NCBI RefSeq assembly: GCF_030142075.1
Contig: NZ_CP126241.1
Location: 2,666,001-2,730,000, forward strand
Source of the DNA: Arthrobacter sp. zg-Y20
GTDB lineage: Bacteria; Actinomycetota; Actinomycetes; Actinomycetales; Micrococcaceae
Direction of reading: 5' to 3'
DNA length: 64,000 nt
Under the pieces are notes generated by a model, which was given only the letters and a program-made list of their open reading frames with translations, made no database searches and was not told the DNA's origin. Both the position numbers and the translations under genes were made by a program. Positions 25,424 through 38,030 of the stretch are shown in pieces (the first letter of the stretch is position 1; every line of letters begins with the position of its first letter).

Positions 25424-27013
25424 CTATTCCCACTCGATTGTTCCGGGTGGCTTGGACGTGACATCCAGCACTACGCGGTTGATTCCGTCTACCTCGTTGG
25501 TGATGCGGTTGGAAATACGTGCCAGCAGGTCGTACGGCAGGCGTGACCAGTCTGCTGTCATTGCGTCTTCGCTCGAGACCGGGCGCAGGACGATGGGGTG
25601 GCCGTAGGTCCGGCCGTCGCCCTGCACGCCCACGCTGCGCACGTCGGCGAGCAGGACCACCGGCATCTGCCACACCTCGTTGTCCAGGCCGGCAGCGGTC
25701 AGCTCGGCGCGGGCAATGGCGTCGGCACGGCGGAGCAGGTCCAGGCGTTCCTTGGTGACCTCGCCGACAATGCGGATACCCAGGCCGGGGCCGGGGAACG
25801 GCTGGCGTCCCACGATTTCGGCGGGCAGGCCGAGCTCGGCACCCACGGCGCGGACTTCGTCCTTGAACAGCGCCCGCAGGGGCTCCACGAGTTCGAACTT
25901 CATGTCCTCGGGCAGCCCGCCCACGTTGTGGTGGCTCTTGATGTTGGCTGCGCCTTCACCGCCGCCGGACTCGACGACGTCGGGGTACAGGGTGCCCTGG
26001 ACCAGGAAGCGGATGGGCTCGCCCTCGGCTTCGGCCTTGGCCATGATGGCCCGCTCGGCTTCTTCGAAGGCCCGGATGAACTCGCGGCCGATGATCTTGC
26101 GCTTCGTCTCCGGATCCGACACCCCGGCAAGTGCGCTCAGGAAGCGCTCCTGCTCGTTGGCCACATACAGGTTGACGCCGGTGGCGGCCACGAAATCGCG
26201 TTCCACCTGCTCGGCTTCGCCTTCACGCAGCAGCCCGTGGTCCACGAAGACACAGGTCAGCTGGTCGCCGACGGCGCGCTGGACCAGGGCGGCGGCTACA
26301 GCGGAGTCGACGCCGCCGGAGAGTCCGCAGATAACCCGGGAAGTGCCGACCTGGGCGCGGATGCGGGCAACCTGCTCTTCCACGATGTTGCCCGTGGTCC
26401 AGCTGCGGTCCAGCTTGGCGCCCTTGAAGAGGAAGTTCTCCAGCACGGTCTGGCCGTGGGCGGAGTGCTTGACCTCGGGGTGCCACTGCACGCCGTAGAG
26501 GCCCTTTTCCTCATTCGCGAAGGCCGCCACCGGTGCTCCGGCAGTGCTGGCGAGCACGTCGAAGCCTTCCGGGGCTTCCTGGACGCTGTCGCCGTGGCTC
26601 ATCCACGTGTTCTGCTCCTCGGGGGTGCCCTCAAGGATGGACCGGGCACCGCCGACGGCGCGGGCATCGGTGGAGCCGTACTCGCGCAGGCCCGTCTTGG
26701 CCACCTTGCCGCCCAGGGCGGCAGCCATGGCCTGGAAGCCGTAGCAGATGCCGAATACGGGCACGCCGGCTTCGAACAGGTCGGTGTGCACGGTCGGGGC
26801 GCCTTCGGCGTAAACGCTGGAGGGGCCGCCGGAAAGGATGATGGCAGCCGGGTTCTTCGCCAGCAGCTGCTCGGTGGTGTAGGTGTGGGGAACCACCTCG
26901 GAGTAGACGTCGGCTTCGCGCACCCGGCGGGCAATCAACTGGGCGTACTGTGCTCCGTAGTCCACAACAAGGACGGGCCGCTCTTCAATGGGGTCAGTCG
27001 CGGGATTAGTCAC
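25424..27013 (-). CDS. guaA: GMP synthase (glutamine-hydrolysing)
   Basis: Converts XMP to GMP with glutamine and ATP. 529 aa. An N-terminal class I glutamine amidotransferase domain (FGICYGFQ nucleophile Cys, HxE in QWHPEV) is followed by the ATP pyrophosphatase P-loop [13 protein letters not shown] and the C-terminal dimerisation domain ending [12 protein letters not shown] start at 27013 without an obvious Shine-Dalgarno. It works with guaB, encoded 5 kb away on the same strand. Confidence 0.98.
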   Translation of the reverse strand: MTNPATDPIEERPVLVVDYGAQYAQLIARRVREADVYSEVVPHTYTTEQLLAKNPAAIILSGGPSSVYAEGAPTVHTDLFEAGVPVFGICYGFQAMAAALGGKVAKTGLREYGSTDARAVGGARSILEGTPEEQNTWMSHGDSVQEAPEGFDVLASTAGAPVAAFANEEKGLYGVQWHPEVKHSAHGQTVLENFLFKGAKLDRSWTTGNIVEEQVARIRAQVGTSRVICGLSGGVDSAVAAALVQRAVGDQLTCVFVDHGLLREGEAEQVERDFVAATGVNLYVANEQERFLSALAGVSDPETKRKIIGREFIRAFEEAERAIMAKAEAEGEPIRFLVQGTLYPDVVESGGGEGAANIKSHHNVGGLPEDMKFELVEPLRALFKDEVRAVGAELGLPAEIVGRQPFPGPGLGIRIVGEVTKERLDLLRRADAIARAELTAAGLDNEVWQMPVVLLADVRSVGVQGDGRTYGHPIVLRPVSSEDAMTADWSRLPYDLLARISNRITNEVDGINRVVLDVTSKPPGTIEWE

Positions 27014-27050
27014 GTTTCAAGGATAGTCGGCCCGCCGCCGGGCATGCACA

Positions 27051-27086
27051 CCGGCCGGCGGACGCTTTGCTGCATCCGCCGGCCGG
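27051..27086 (-). terminator. Hairpin terminator after DUF3817
   Basis: A 12-bp perfect stem (CCGGCCGGCGGA) with a 12-nt loop lies 10 bp beyond the DUF3817 stop and 38 bp before guaA. No T tract. It likely separates the SURF1-DUF3817 transcript from guaA. Confidence 0.55.
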
Positions 27087-27095
27087 CAGGTCCGC

Positions 27096-27515
27096 TTAGT
27101 ACCGCTTGGCCGCTTCAGGATGGGCGTCGAGCTCGGCCAGGACCTGCTTGTGGACGCGTCCCTCGACAATAAAGGAGAGGAACGGCACAACGCCGCCGAG
27201 GGCGATGAGGATGAACTTGGAGAACGGCCAGCGCATCAGCTGCCACAGCCGGAAGTCCGAAAGCAGGTAAACCACGTACATCCAGCCGTGCAGGATCAGC
27301 ACGCCGATGGACAGGTTGACCCCGCCCACAATGATTTCGGTATTGAAGCCGTACTTGGCGACCATCTCCACCACCAGGGCCAGCAGCAGCACGCCGGTGA
27401 CGTAGGCAAAGACCTTGTAGAACCCCAGGGCGGAGCGGATCTGGGCGTGCGTACCCCCGAACCGGCGCTTCTTTTTCTTCGGGGTTGCTTTGGCGGTGCC
27501 TGCGGATTCGCTCAC
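27096..27515 (-). CDS. DUF3817 family membrane protein
   Basis: 139 aa with a Lys-rich cytoplasmic N-terminus and about three membrane segments (VTGVLLLALVVEMV, LSIGVLILHGWMYVVYLLS, FILIALGGVVPFLSFIVE). The HGWMYVVYL pattern is typical of DUF3817 integral membrane proteins of unknown function. Its ATG overlaps the SURF1 stop by 4 bp, and the pair is a frequent neighbour of guaA in Micrococcaceae, as far as I recall. Confidence 0.85.
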   Translation of the reverse strand: MSESAGTAKATPKKKKRRFGGTHAQIRSALGFYKVFAYVTGVLLLALVVEMVAKYGFNTEIIVGGVNLSIGVLILHGWMYVVYLLSDFRLWQLMRWPFSKFILIALGGVVPFLSFIVEGRVHKQVLAELDAHPEAAKRY

Positions 27516-28321
27516 TTGGTTACCTCACTGCTGGGGTGGTCGGCTTCGGGTTCTGCATCGTCGTCGTCATACTCGTCTTCGTATTCGTCGTCCTCAAGGC
27601 TGCGCCGGTAGTCGTCGGCCACCAGCCGCCACCACAGGAACACGGAGAAACCGGCGAAAACAATCCATTCCAGGGCGTAGAAAATGTTCAGCCAGTTGAC
27701 CGGGGTTTCCTCCGGCTGGGCTTGAACCTGCACGGGCTGCATGCTGCCCGTCTCCGGTGCCACGCCGTCGACCGTGAGCTCATGCGCGGTCACGAACGCC
27801 GAATACGACGGGGTGTCCCACAGGTTGATCAGCTCGGCGGTGGACAGCGATGGAACACGGCCCTCTGCGGGGGTCTTGGCCACCGGGGCCTCAGTGGGCA
27901 GCAGGCGGCCGACGACGGCGGCGTCACCGGCCGGGGCCGGCTCGGCGTCGTCGGGGTCCTGGACCCAGCCGCGGACCACGGGGATCACTTCGCCGGCCGG
28001 AGCACCGTCGACCTTGAAGGCGGTGACCACCCAGTAGCCCTCCTGTCCGTCCTGGAGCCGCTGCTCCACGAGGACGGATTTTTCCGGTTCAAAATGCCCG
28101 GTGAAGGAGACCATCTGGTCGGCTTCGGATTCGAAGATCGGTTTGCCGGGGGTGAAGGCTTCGGTCAGCGGGCGGACGTCTTCGGTGGCCCGGGGGCCGG
28201 TGGACTCCTCCGGTTCGGCGCTGGAGAACTGCCATTGGCTCAACAGCACAAAGACCGTCGAGATTGCTAGGGCAAAGAGCAGGCCGGCTATCCAGCGCGG
28301 CTGCAGGGCAGTTTTGAGCAC
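27512..28321 (-). CDS. SURF1 family protein, cytochrome oxidase assembly
   Basis: 269 aa with the SURF1 topology: one membrane segment at each end (WIAGLLFALAISTVFVLL and WIVFAGFSVFLWWRLV) flanking an extracytoplasmic domain with VSFTGHFEPE, GYWVVTAF and VIPVVRGWV. SURF1 proteins help insert heme into cytochrome c oxidase. The C-terminal tail is very acidic (EDDEYEDEYDDDD). GTG start at 28321. No oxidase subunit gene is nearby. Confidence 0.87.
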   Translation of the reverse strand: MLKTALQPRWIAGLLFALAISTVFVLLSQWQFSSAEPEESTGPRATEDVRPLTEAFTPGKPIFESEADQMVSFTGHFEPEKSVLVEQRLQDGQEGYWVVTAFKVDGAPAGEVIPVVRGWVQDPDDAEPAPAGDAAVVGRLLPTEAPVAKTPAEGRVPSLSTAELINLWDTPSYSAFVTAHELTVDGVAPETGSMQPVQVQAQPEETPVNWLNIFYALEWIVFAGFSVFLWWRLVADDYRRSLEDDEYEDEYDDDDAEPEADHPSSEVTK

Positions 28322-28375
28322 GCGTTAACGGTACTTCGTCCGGCTGTAGAAAACCCAATGGCGTTTGGCTGGTGC

Positions 28376-28870
28376 CTAGTGGTCGAAGAACACCAGGGAG
28401 GAATTGATCAGTTCCGCAATAACCTCGGCATCGTTGGCCCGGCGCAGGGAATCCCTGAACGCGGGCCGGAACAGGGACCGCGCAATGGTGGCCAGCACTT
28501 CCAGGTGCTGGGAGAAGGACGCAGAAGGTGTGGCGATGAGCAAGATCACAGTTGCCGGGCCGTCGGCGGCACCGAAATCCACGCTGTGCCCGTACCGGGC
28601 TATGCCCACGGCGATGGATGTCTCGCGGACGTACTCGCTGCGGGCGTGGGGCAGCCCGATCCCGCCGGGCAGCCCGGTGGCCATCTGGTGTTCCCGGGCA
28701 CGCACCTGCTCCAGGAAGCCCTCCAAGTTACTGATCCGCCCGGTGTCATAGAGCCGCGCCGCCAACTGCGCCGCGGCGTCGTACCGGTCCGCTGCCTCCA
28801 TTTCCAGGATCACCAGCGCAGGTTCGGTGAGCACCGCCCCCGCTTCGTTCAGTGAAAGTTCTTCAGCCAA
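28376..28870 (-). CDS. PTS sugar transporter subunit IIA (fructose/mannitol-Ntr type)
   Basis: 164-aa EIIA-2 domain protein; the phosphorylated histidine is in GIGLPHARSEYV. Stands alone: no EIIB, EIIC, HPr or EI gene lies nearby, so it either serves a permease encoded elsewhere or acts as a regulatory EIIA. The stop of glpD lies 15 bp upstream of its start, so it is probably cotranscribed with glpD, which hints at a link to glycerol or carbon regulation. Confidence 0.88.
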   Translation of the reverse strand: MAEELSLNEAGAVLTEPALVILEMEAADRYDAAAQLAARLYDTGRISNLEGFLEQVRAREHQMATGLPGGIGLPHARSEYVRETSIAVGIARYGHSVDFGAADGPATVILLIATPSASFSQHLEVLATIARSLFRPAFRDSLRRANDAEVIAELINSSLVFFDH

Positions 28871-28885
28871 GGTTTCCGATTCCGC

Positions 28886-30610
28886 CTAGATCCTGGGGGC
28901 AATGTCTTCAGCGGCCAGGCGGGCGGCGTCGGCACTCTTGTCGTCGGGCTGTTCCTGGCTGAGCCGTTCAGCCTCCACCCGGGCCGCGTAATGCGCCACT
29001 TCGCTTTCGGTCCGGGCCACGTCCCAGCCCAGCAGCGGAGCCATCAGCTCGGCGGCCACCGGCGCAGCGGACACCCCGCGGTCCCAGGTCTCAATGGAGA
29101 TGCGTGTGCGGCGGGCCAGGACGTCCTCCACATGCCGGGCGCCCTCATGCGTGGTGGCGTAGACGACCTCGGCGCGCAGGTAGTCGTCGGCGCCGGGCAG
29201 CGGTTCGGCCAGGGCCGGATCCTCGCGGATCAGGTCCAGCACGTCGTAGGCCATGGAGCCGTACCGGTTGAGCAGGTGTTCAACCCGGGCTACGTGCACC
29301 CCGTACTCGTCGGCGGTCCGGTGCCGCCGGTTCCAGGCCGCCGCGTAGCCCACCGCTCCCAGCAGCGGGATGGTCTGGGTGCAGCTTTCGGGCACCTTTT
29401 CGTCCAGCGCCCGGGCGGCCTCGTCAACGGCGTCCTTGGCCATCACGCGGTAGGTGGTCCATTTTCCGCCGGCCACCACCACCAGGCCGGGCACGGGGTG
29501 GGCCACCACGTGCTCGCGGGACAGCTTGGCCGTGGAGTCATTCTCCCCGGCCAGCAGCGGCCGGAGCCCGGCGTAGACCCCCTCCACATCCGCGCGCCCC
29601 AGCGGCGTCTTCAGCACCAGGTTCACATGCTCAAGGATGTAGTCGATGTCCGCCGAGGTAGCCGCGGGATGGGCCTTGTCCAGGTTCCAGTCAGTGTCGG
29701 TGGTGCCGATGATCCAGTGCCGTCCCCACGGGATGACGAACAGCACGGACTTCTCGGTCCGCAGGATCATGCCCACGGTGGACTGGATGCGGTCCTTGGG
29801 GACCACCAGGTGCACCCCCTTGGAGGCCCGGACCTTCAGCTGGCCGCGGTCGGTGACCAGGGCCTGGGTTTCGTCCGTCCATACACCGGTGGCGTTGACC
29901 ACCTGGCTGGCGGCAATATCGAACTCGGCACCAGTCTCCTGGTCGCGGACGCGGGCGCCAACCACCCGCTCCCCCTCGCGCAGGAACTCGACCACGGCCA
30001 GGCGGTTGACCACGGCTGCCCCGTAATGCGCCGCGGTCCGGACCATGTTGGCCACGTACCGGGCGTCGTCCACCTGCCCGTCGTAGTAGCGGATGGCACC
30101 CACCATCGCGTCATCCTTCAGGCTCGGGGCCATGCGCAGGGTCTGCTTGCGGGTCAGGTGCTTCTGCATGGGCACGCCCCGGGAATTGCCAGAGGTCATG
30201 CCCATGGTGTCGTAGAGGAAGATGCCTGCACCCACGTAGGGCCGCTCGATGACCCGCTTGGTGAGCGGATACAGGAACGCCACGGGCTTCACCAGGTGCG
30301 GGGCGATCCGCTGGAGCAGCAGGCCGCGCTCCTTCAGTGCCTCCTGCACGAGGGCGAAGTCCAGCATTTCCAGGTAGCGCAGGCCGCCGTGGATGAGTTT
30401 GGAGGACCGTGACGATGTTCCCGACGCCCAGTCACGGGCCTCCACCATGCCCACCTTCAAGCCCCGCGTTACGGCGTCCAGGGCTGCTCCGGCGCCCACG
30501 ACGCCGCCACCCACAATCAGGATGTCCAGTTCATTTCCGGGTTGCGCGGTGGACCGCAGCCGGTCCATCGCATCAATCCGGTACTCGGGGCTCAGGGCGT
30601 CTGCAGACAT
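28886..30610 (-). CDS. glpD: Aerobic glycerol-3-phosphate dehydrogenase
   Basis: 574-aa FAD enzyme oxidising glycerol-3-phosphate to dihydroxyacetone phosphate and feeding electrons to quinone. FAD-binding ILIVGGGVVGAGAALDA near residue 30, then SSRSSKLIHGGLRYLE and IPLLGAVGY, with a C-terminal helical domain (YGSMAYDVLDL). The ATG at 30610 has GAGAGGAA 8 nt upstream; the TTG two codons earlier is not preferred. It is followed by the PTS EIIA gene. Confidence 0.95.
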   Translation of the reverse strand: MSADALSPEYRIDAMDRLRSTAQPGNELDILIVGGGVVGAGAALDAVTRGLKVGMVEARDWASGTSSRSSKLIHGGLRYLEMLDFALVQEALKERGLLLQRIAPHLVKPVAFLYPLTKRVIERPYVGAGIFLYDTMGMTSGNSRGVPMQKHLTRKQTLRMAPSLKDDAMVGAIRYYDGQVDDARYVANMVRTAAHYGAAVVNRLAVVEFLREGERVVGARVRDQETGAEFDIAASQVVNATGVWTDETQALVTDRGQLKVRASKGVHLVVPKDRIQSTVGMILRTEKSVLFVIPWGRHWIIGTTDTDWNLDKAHPAATSADIDYILEHVNLVLKTPLGRADVEGVYAGLRPLLAGENDSTAKLSREHVVAHPVPGLVVVAGGKWTTYRVMAKDAVDEAARALDEKVPESCTQTIPLLGAVGYAAAWNRRHRTADEYGVHVARVEHLLNRYGSMAYDVLDLIREDPALAEPLPGADDYLRAEVVYATTHEGARHVEDVLARRTRISIETWDRGVSAAPVAAELMAPLLGWDVARTESEVAHYAARVEAERLSQEQPDDKSADAARLAAEDIAPRI

Positions 30611-30674
30611 GGTCAAGGTTCCTCTCTAGGGTCCTGCCGTAGCTGCGTCCACTCTAGGCAATGAGCGGCGGTTA

Positions 30675-31814
30675 TTACAGGTTGTACTGGTACGGCGAAA
30701 CCAACACCTCAATACGCTGGAACGCCTTGAGGTCCGAATACCCGGTGGTCGCCATGGCCCGGCGCAGCGCGCCCATCAGGTTCGAGGTGCCGTTGGTGTG
30801 GTGGGAGGGGCCCCACAGGACTTCCCGAAGCGGTCCCACGGTGTCCAGCCGGACCCTGTCGCCGCGCGGCAGCTCGCTGTGGTGGGCTTCCTGGCCCCAG
30901 TGCCAGCCCTGCCCCGGCGCCTCTTCGGCGCGGGCCAGAGCGGAACCGAGCATTACCGCGTCGGCGCCCATGGCGAAGGCCTTGATGATGTCGCCGCTGG
31001 TGCCCATGCCGCCGTCGGCAATGACGTGCACGTACCGGCCGCCGGACTCATCCATGTAGTCCCGGCGCGCTTCGGCAATGTCGGAGATGGCCGTAGCCAT
31101 GGGGGCGTGGATGCCCAGGGCGCGGCGGGTGGTGGTGGTGGCTCCGCCGCCGAAGCCGACCAGCACGCCGGCGGCGCCGGTGCGCATCAGGTGCAGGGCC
31201 GGGGTGTAGCCGGCAGCGCCGCCGACAATTACGGGGACATCGAGTTCGTAGATGAACTGCTTCAGGTTCAGCGGTTCCACGTTCTTGGACACGTGCTCGG
31301 CCGAAACGGTGGTGCCGCGGATGACGAAAACGTCGACGCCGGCAGCCAGGACCGTCTTGTAGAACTCCTGGGTGCGCTGCGGGGTGAGCGAACCGGCAAC
31401 CGTCACGCCGGCGTCGCGCATCTCGGCCAGCCGGGAACTGATCAGCTCGGCGCGGATGGGAGCGTCGTAGATTTCCTGCAGGCGGGCGGTGGCGGCGGGA
31501 TTGAAGTTGTCGCGGCTGAGCTCGGCAATTTCGTCCAGCAGCGGCTGCGGATCTTCGTACCGGGTCCACAGGCCTTCGAGGTTCAGCACACCCAGGCCGC
31601 CCAGCTTGCCCAGCGCAATGGCGGAGGCCGGGGACATGACCGAGTCCATGGGCGCGCCGATGACCGGCATCTCGAACTGGTAGGCGTCTATCTGCCAGTT
31701 GATCGAGACGTCCTGCGGATCACGGGTACGCCGCGAGGGCACAATTGCCACGTCATCCAGGGAGTAGGCTCTGCGCCCTTGCTTGCCACGGCCAATTTCA
31801 ATCTCGTTACTCAC
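30675..31814 (-). CDS. guaB3: GuaB3 family IMP dehydrogenase-related protein
   Basis: 379 aa, TIM-barrel of the IMPDH/GMP reductase superfamily without CBS domains. Conserved start VSNEIEIGRGKQGRRAYSLDD; the GTG at 31814 fits it, and upstream TTG/GTG extensions do not. The position of the catalytic-cysteine loop reads GFGGGATTTTRRALGIH, so threonine replaces the cysteine, and the whole protein contains no cysteine. IMPDH and GMP reductase chemistry needs that cysteine, so its reaction is uncertain. Located directly behind guaB, as in mycobacteria (guaB2-guaB3). Confidence 0.93.
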   Translation of the reverse strand: MSNEIEIGRGKQGRRAYSLDDVAIVPSRRTRDPQDVSINWQIDAYQFEMPVIGAPMDSVMSPASAIALGKLGGLGVLNLEGLWTRYEDPQPLLDEIAELSRDNFNPAATARLQEIYDAPIRAELISSRLAEMRDAGVTVAGSLTPQRTQEFYKTVLAAGVDVFVIRGTTVSAEHVSKNVEPLNLKQFIYELDVPVIVGGAAGYTPALHLMRTGAAGVLVGFGGGATTTTRRALGIHAPMATAISDIAEARRDYMDESGGRYVHVIADGGMGTSGDIIKAFAMGADAVMLGSALARAEEAPGQGWHWGQEAHHSELPRGDRVRLDTVGPLREVLWGPSHHTNGTSNLMGALRRAMATTGYSDLKAFQRIEVLVSPYQYNL

Positions 31815-31855
31815 ACTCCCTAGGTTATCCCAGTGTGTGACGGGAGGCTTAAACA

Positions 31856-31896
31856 CCAAGGGCAGCCGCCGCGCAGTGCGCAGGAGCTGCCCTTGG
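31856..31896 (-). terminator. guaB terminator
   Basis: An 11-bp perfect stem (arm CCAAGGGCAGC) lies 12 bp past the guaB stop; on the minus strand it is followed by TGTTTAAG. It separates guaB from guaB3, so guaB3 probably has its own promoter in the A+T-richer 31800-31855 segment. Confidence 0.65.
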
Positions 31897-31907
31897 CCGG
31901 AAACCGG

Positions 31908-33488
<1,581 letters not shown>

Positions 33489-33511
33489 CTAAAACGAAAG
33501 CGCCCGTGCCC

Positions 33512-35566
33512 CTATTCCACGGGTTGGTAACCTTCGGCCGGAACGGGTTCACCGTCCCAGCCGGTGGTCGCCAGTATCCGCTGGGAAAGGACCCGCGCGG
33601 TGGTCTCCAGGTAGGTCTTGCCCAGATGGTCGTGGTCCATGTACACGAGCATGTTGCCCACGATGCCCGGGCACTCCCCCTCCGTGCACAGCCGGTCGCT
33701 CATATCCACCACAGCTGTCCCCGGAATCCGCTCGGATAAGCCCTCAAGCGGGGAAACCGGGGCCAGGACCCGGCTGCGCGGCATGCTGCAGCTCGCCGGA
33801 TCCAGCTCGTTGCTTTCCAGGCACTTGACCATGTCGTAGTCGAAACGGGGGTTGTCGCGCAGGGCGATAACGCCGATCCCCGCCTCGGCGAAAGGCCGCA
33901 CGCCGTCGTCGTAACCCGGGACCAGGATCTCCTCCGGCGAGCTTTCGCGTGTGAGCGATGCCACCGTAAAGACGGCGTCGGGAGTTCTTTCCAGCACGTA
34001 CCGTGCGGCGGCGGCATTAAAGGAATTGCATTCGGCACTGCGCTCCGGCACGTCGCCGCCGTAGCGGCAGCCGGGCTTGAGCACGGCGATCAGGTGCCAC
34101 GAGTTCGTCCGGGCCACAGGACCCATCGCGGCCATCCACTGCTGGGCATGCGAGTCCCCGAGGACCACGATGGTGCGCTCGGCGCCTTCCGGCGACCCGA
34201 TTTCCAGGCACTTGCCCAGCAGCGGATCGGCAGGCGCGTACTCCGGCGCGCAGGCGCCGTCGAAGTCCGCCCATTCACTGCCGATGCTGCTCACGGCCGG
34301 TTTGAGCACGGCTTCAGCCGGCACGGACTCCACGAAGGCCGGATCCAGGGCCAGGGCACCCGGGTTTTCCGCCACGCCCTGGCTCATGACCTTGATCTGA
34401 GTCCCGTGCACCTGCCGCTGCCAGCCGGCCAGGGGTGCAGCCACCACGGCCAGCAGGGCGGCAATTACGACGGCGGAACGCCATCGTCCGGCTCCGCTCC
34501 AGGACAAGGACCGCACGGGCGCTTCCACGAACCGGGTACTGAGCACGGCCAGGACCAGGGACGCTGCGATGACCAGTGCACCGTCTACCGGCCCGGCGGA
34601 ATCCTGCCCGGAATACACCAGCCAGAACACCAGGACCGGCCAATGCCACAGGTACAGGCCGTAGGAGCTGTTGCCCAGCTTCACCAGGGGCGGTGCGGCA
34701 AGGAAACGGTCCACCCCCGCCCTGCTGCCGGTCTGCCCCGCCACAATGATCATGGCGGCGGCCAGCAGGGGCCAGAGGGCAATATATCCGGGGAACTGCT
34801 GCTGGACCTGGAGCAGCACGCCGCAGCTGAGCATGGCAGCCAGGCCGACCCAGCCCATAATAATCCGGAGCAGGCGCGGCAGGTTGAGGTACGGCAGTGC
34901 CAGGGCCAGCAGCGACCCCAGTGCGAACTCCCACAGGCGGGTGCGGGTGTCGAAGTAGGCGTAGGCCTGGTTCACGGCAGTTTCGCGGACGGAAAAGGCC
35001 AGGGAGAGGGTAAAGACCGTGCCGAACACTGCCAGCAGTACCGGGCGGAAGCGCCATCCGAAGGCCGCCGCGGCCCCGGCAGCCAGGGCAAAGAGCAGGG
35101 GCCAGAGGATGAACACCTGGCCTTGGACCGACAGTGACCAGAAGTGCTGGAGCGGACTGGCGCTGCTGTGGTCGCGGGCGTAGTAATCCACCGAGCCGTG
35201 GGCCAGGGTCCAGTTCTGCACATAAAACAGTGAGGACCAGGCCTGCCGGAACACGCCCGTCCAGTCGCTGGCCGGCAGCAGGACGCGGGCCGCAGCCAGC
35301 ACGGCCAGCAGCACTGCCGCCGCGGAGGGCAGCAGCCGGGGAAACAGGTGCAGCCAATACCGGCCCAGCGCCAGCGGCCGGCCGGCTTCCATCTTCCGTA
35401 CAAAGGACCCGGTGAGCAGGAACGCGGACAGGAGCAGGAAAATATCCACGCCGCCGGAAACCCGGTCCAGCCACACGTGGTAAACCATCACCAGCACCAC
35501 GGCGAGGGCGCGCAGGCCCTGCACTTCGGGCCGGTAGCGCCGCTCCTGCTGGTGTGTGTCCGGCAC
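33512..35566 (-). CDS. Membrane acyltransferase 3 with C-terminal SGNH domain (OafA type)
   Basis: 684 aa. The N-terminal about 360 residues form about ten membrane segments with RYRPEVQGLRALAVVLVMVYHV and PLQHFWSLSVQGQ, the acyltransferase-3 signatures. The C-terminal extracytoplasmic SGNH domain has VVLGDSHAQQWMA (Ser block) and YMDHDHLGKTY (Asp/His block). Such fusions acetylate cell-surface glycans; the target is unknown. GTG start at 35566 with AAGGG 6 nt upstream. Between guaB and groEL, with no adjacent polysaccharide genes. Confidence 0.9.
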   Translation of the reverse strand: MPDTHQQERRYRPEVQGLRALAVVLVMVYHVWLDRVSGGVDIFLLLSAFLLTGSFVRKMEAGRPLALGRYWLHLFPRLLPSAAAVLLAVLAAARVLLPASDWTGVFRQAWSSLFYVQNWTLAHGSVDYYARDHSSASPLQHFWSLSVQGQVFILWPLLFALAAGAAAAFGWRFRPVLLAVFGTVFTLSLAFSVRETAVNQAYAYFDTRTRLWEFALGSLLALALPYLNLPRLLRIIMGWVGLAAMLSCGVLLQVQQQFPGYIALWPLLAAAMIIVAGQTGSRAGVDRFLAAPPLVKLGNSSYGLYLWHWPVLVFWLVYSGQDSAGPVDGALVIAASLVLAVLSTRFVEAPVRSLSWSGAGRWRSAVVIAALLAVVAAPLAGWQRQVHGTQIKVMSQGVAENPGALALDPAFVESVPAEAVLKPAVSSIGSEWADFDGACAPEYAPADPLLGKCLEIGSPEGAERTIVVLGDSHAQQWMAAMGPVARTNSWHLIAVLKPGCRYGGDVPERSAECNSFNAAAARYVLERTPDAVFTVASLTRESSPEEILVPGYDDGVRPFAEAGIGVIALRDNPRFDYDMVKCLESNELDPASCSMPRSRVLAPVSPLEGLSERIPGTAVVDMSDRLCTEGECPGIVGNMLVYMDHDHLGKTYLETTARVLSQRILATTGWDGEPVPAEGYQPVE

Positions 35567-35648
35567 CCGCTGCCCTTCTGTTCTGGAACATATAACCGGA
35601 AGAGTTTACCCGCTGCGTAAGCCCGGCACCGCCGCCCGGACAGCGCAA

Positions 35649-35681
35649 GGCCCCGCCGCGGAAGGGTTCCGGGGCGGGGCC
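35649..35681 (-). terminator. groEL terminator
   Basis: A 9-bp G+C-rich stem (GGCCCCGCC/GGCGGGGCC) with a 15-nt loop lies 28 bp beyond the groEL stop, followed by TTGCG on the minus strand. No other terminator candidate is seen in this spacer. Confidence 0.55.
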
Positions 35682-35708
35682 AGGTGCCTGGTGAGGGCGG
35701 CTGTTCAG

Positions 35709-37698
<1,990 letters not shown>

Positions 37699-37791
37699 TC
37701 GGGCTCTCCTTTGCGTAGTTTCTAACAGAATGGGGCCGTTGGTTGGCGCTGGCCGTCGTCGCGGTGCCGGTTCGCGCTGTCCCTTCGGGAG

Positions 37792-37818
37792 TTAGCACCC
37801 TCACGTTCGGAGTGCTAA
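37792..37818 (-). promoter_or_regulatory. CIRCE operator 1 of groESL
   Basis: TTAGCACCC, nine bases, then GAGTGCTAA: one mismatch from the CIRCE consensus. It covers the predicted transcription start of groES (about 37817), so HrcA binding here should block initiation directly. Confidence 0.92.
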
Positions 37819-37823
37819 GTGAG

Positions 37824-37852
37824 ACTTTATGCAACGGTTAGCACTCGGTCAA
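37824..37852 (-). promoter_or_regulatory. groESL promoter
   Basis: On the minus strand TTGACC (37852-37847) and TAAAGT (37829-37824) are separated by exactly 17 bp, a good primary-sigma promoter lying between and partly inside the two CIRCE elements. Confidence 0.8.
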
Positions 37853-37864
37853 GGTGAGTGCCAG
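37838..37864 (-). promoter_or_regulatory. CIRCE operator 2 of groESL
   Basis: TTAGCACTC, nine bases, then GAGTGCCAG: a second CIRCE with two mismatches in the right arm, overlapping the -35 element. Two operators on one promoter predict tight HrcA control. Confidence 0.85.
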
Positions 37865-37923
37865 CGCGGGCCGATTCCCGCCGTCTCCGGCGGTCCATTG
37901 CGCGGCTAATGCCGGAAAGCTAA

Positions 37924-37942
37924 TTTGCTTAGGCTTACCTAA
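37924..37942 (+). promoter_or_regulatory. DtxR/IdeR iron box before the siderophore transporter
   Basis: The 19-mer TTTGCTTAGGCTTACCTAA matches 16 of 19 positions of the DtxR/IdeR consensus and overlaps a candidate promoter (TTGCTT, 17 bp, TAGTTT). It predicts repression when iron is plentiful. The divergent groES-transporter spacer 37699-38030 holds this box, the groESL promoter with its CIRCE pair, and no gene. Confidence 0.85.
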
Positions 37943-38030
37943 GCGGATAGTTTTCATCTGCGCGCATCATTAGAAAACATTTCTGTGCCCTATTTCCGAA
38001 ACAGGCACCACGACTCTTACCGGAGCCCCC

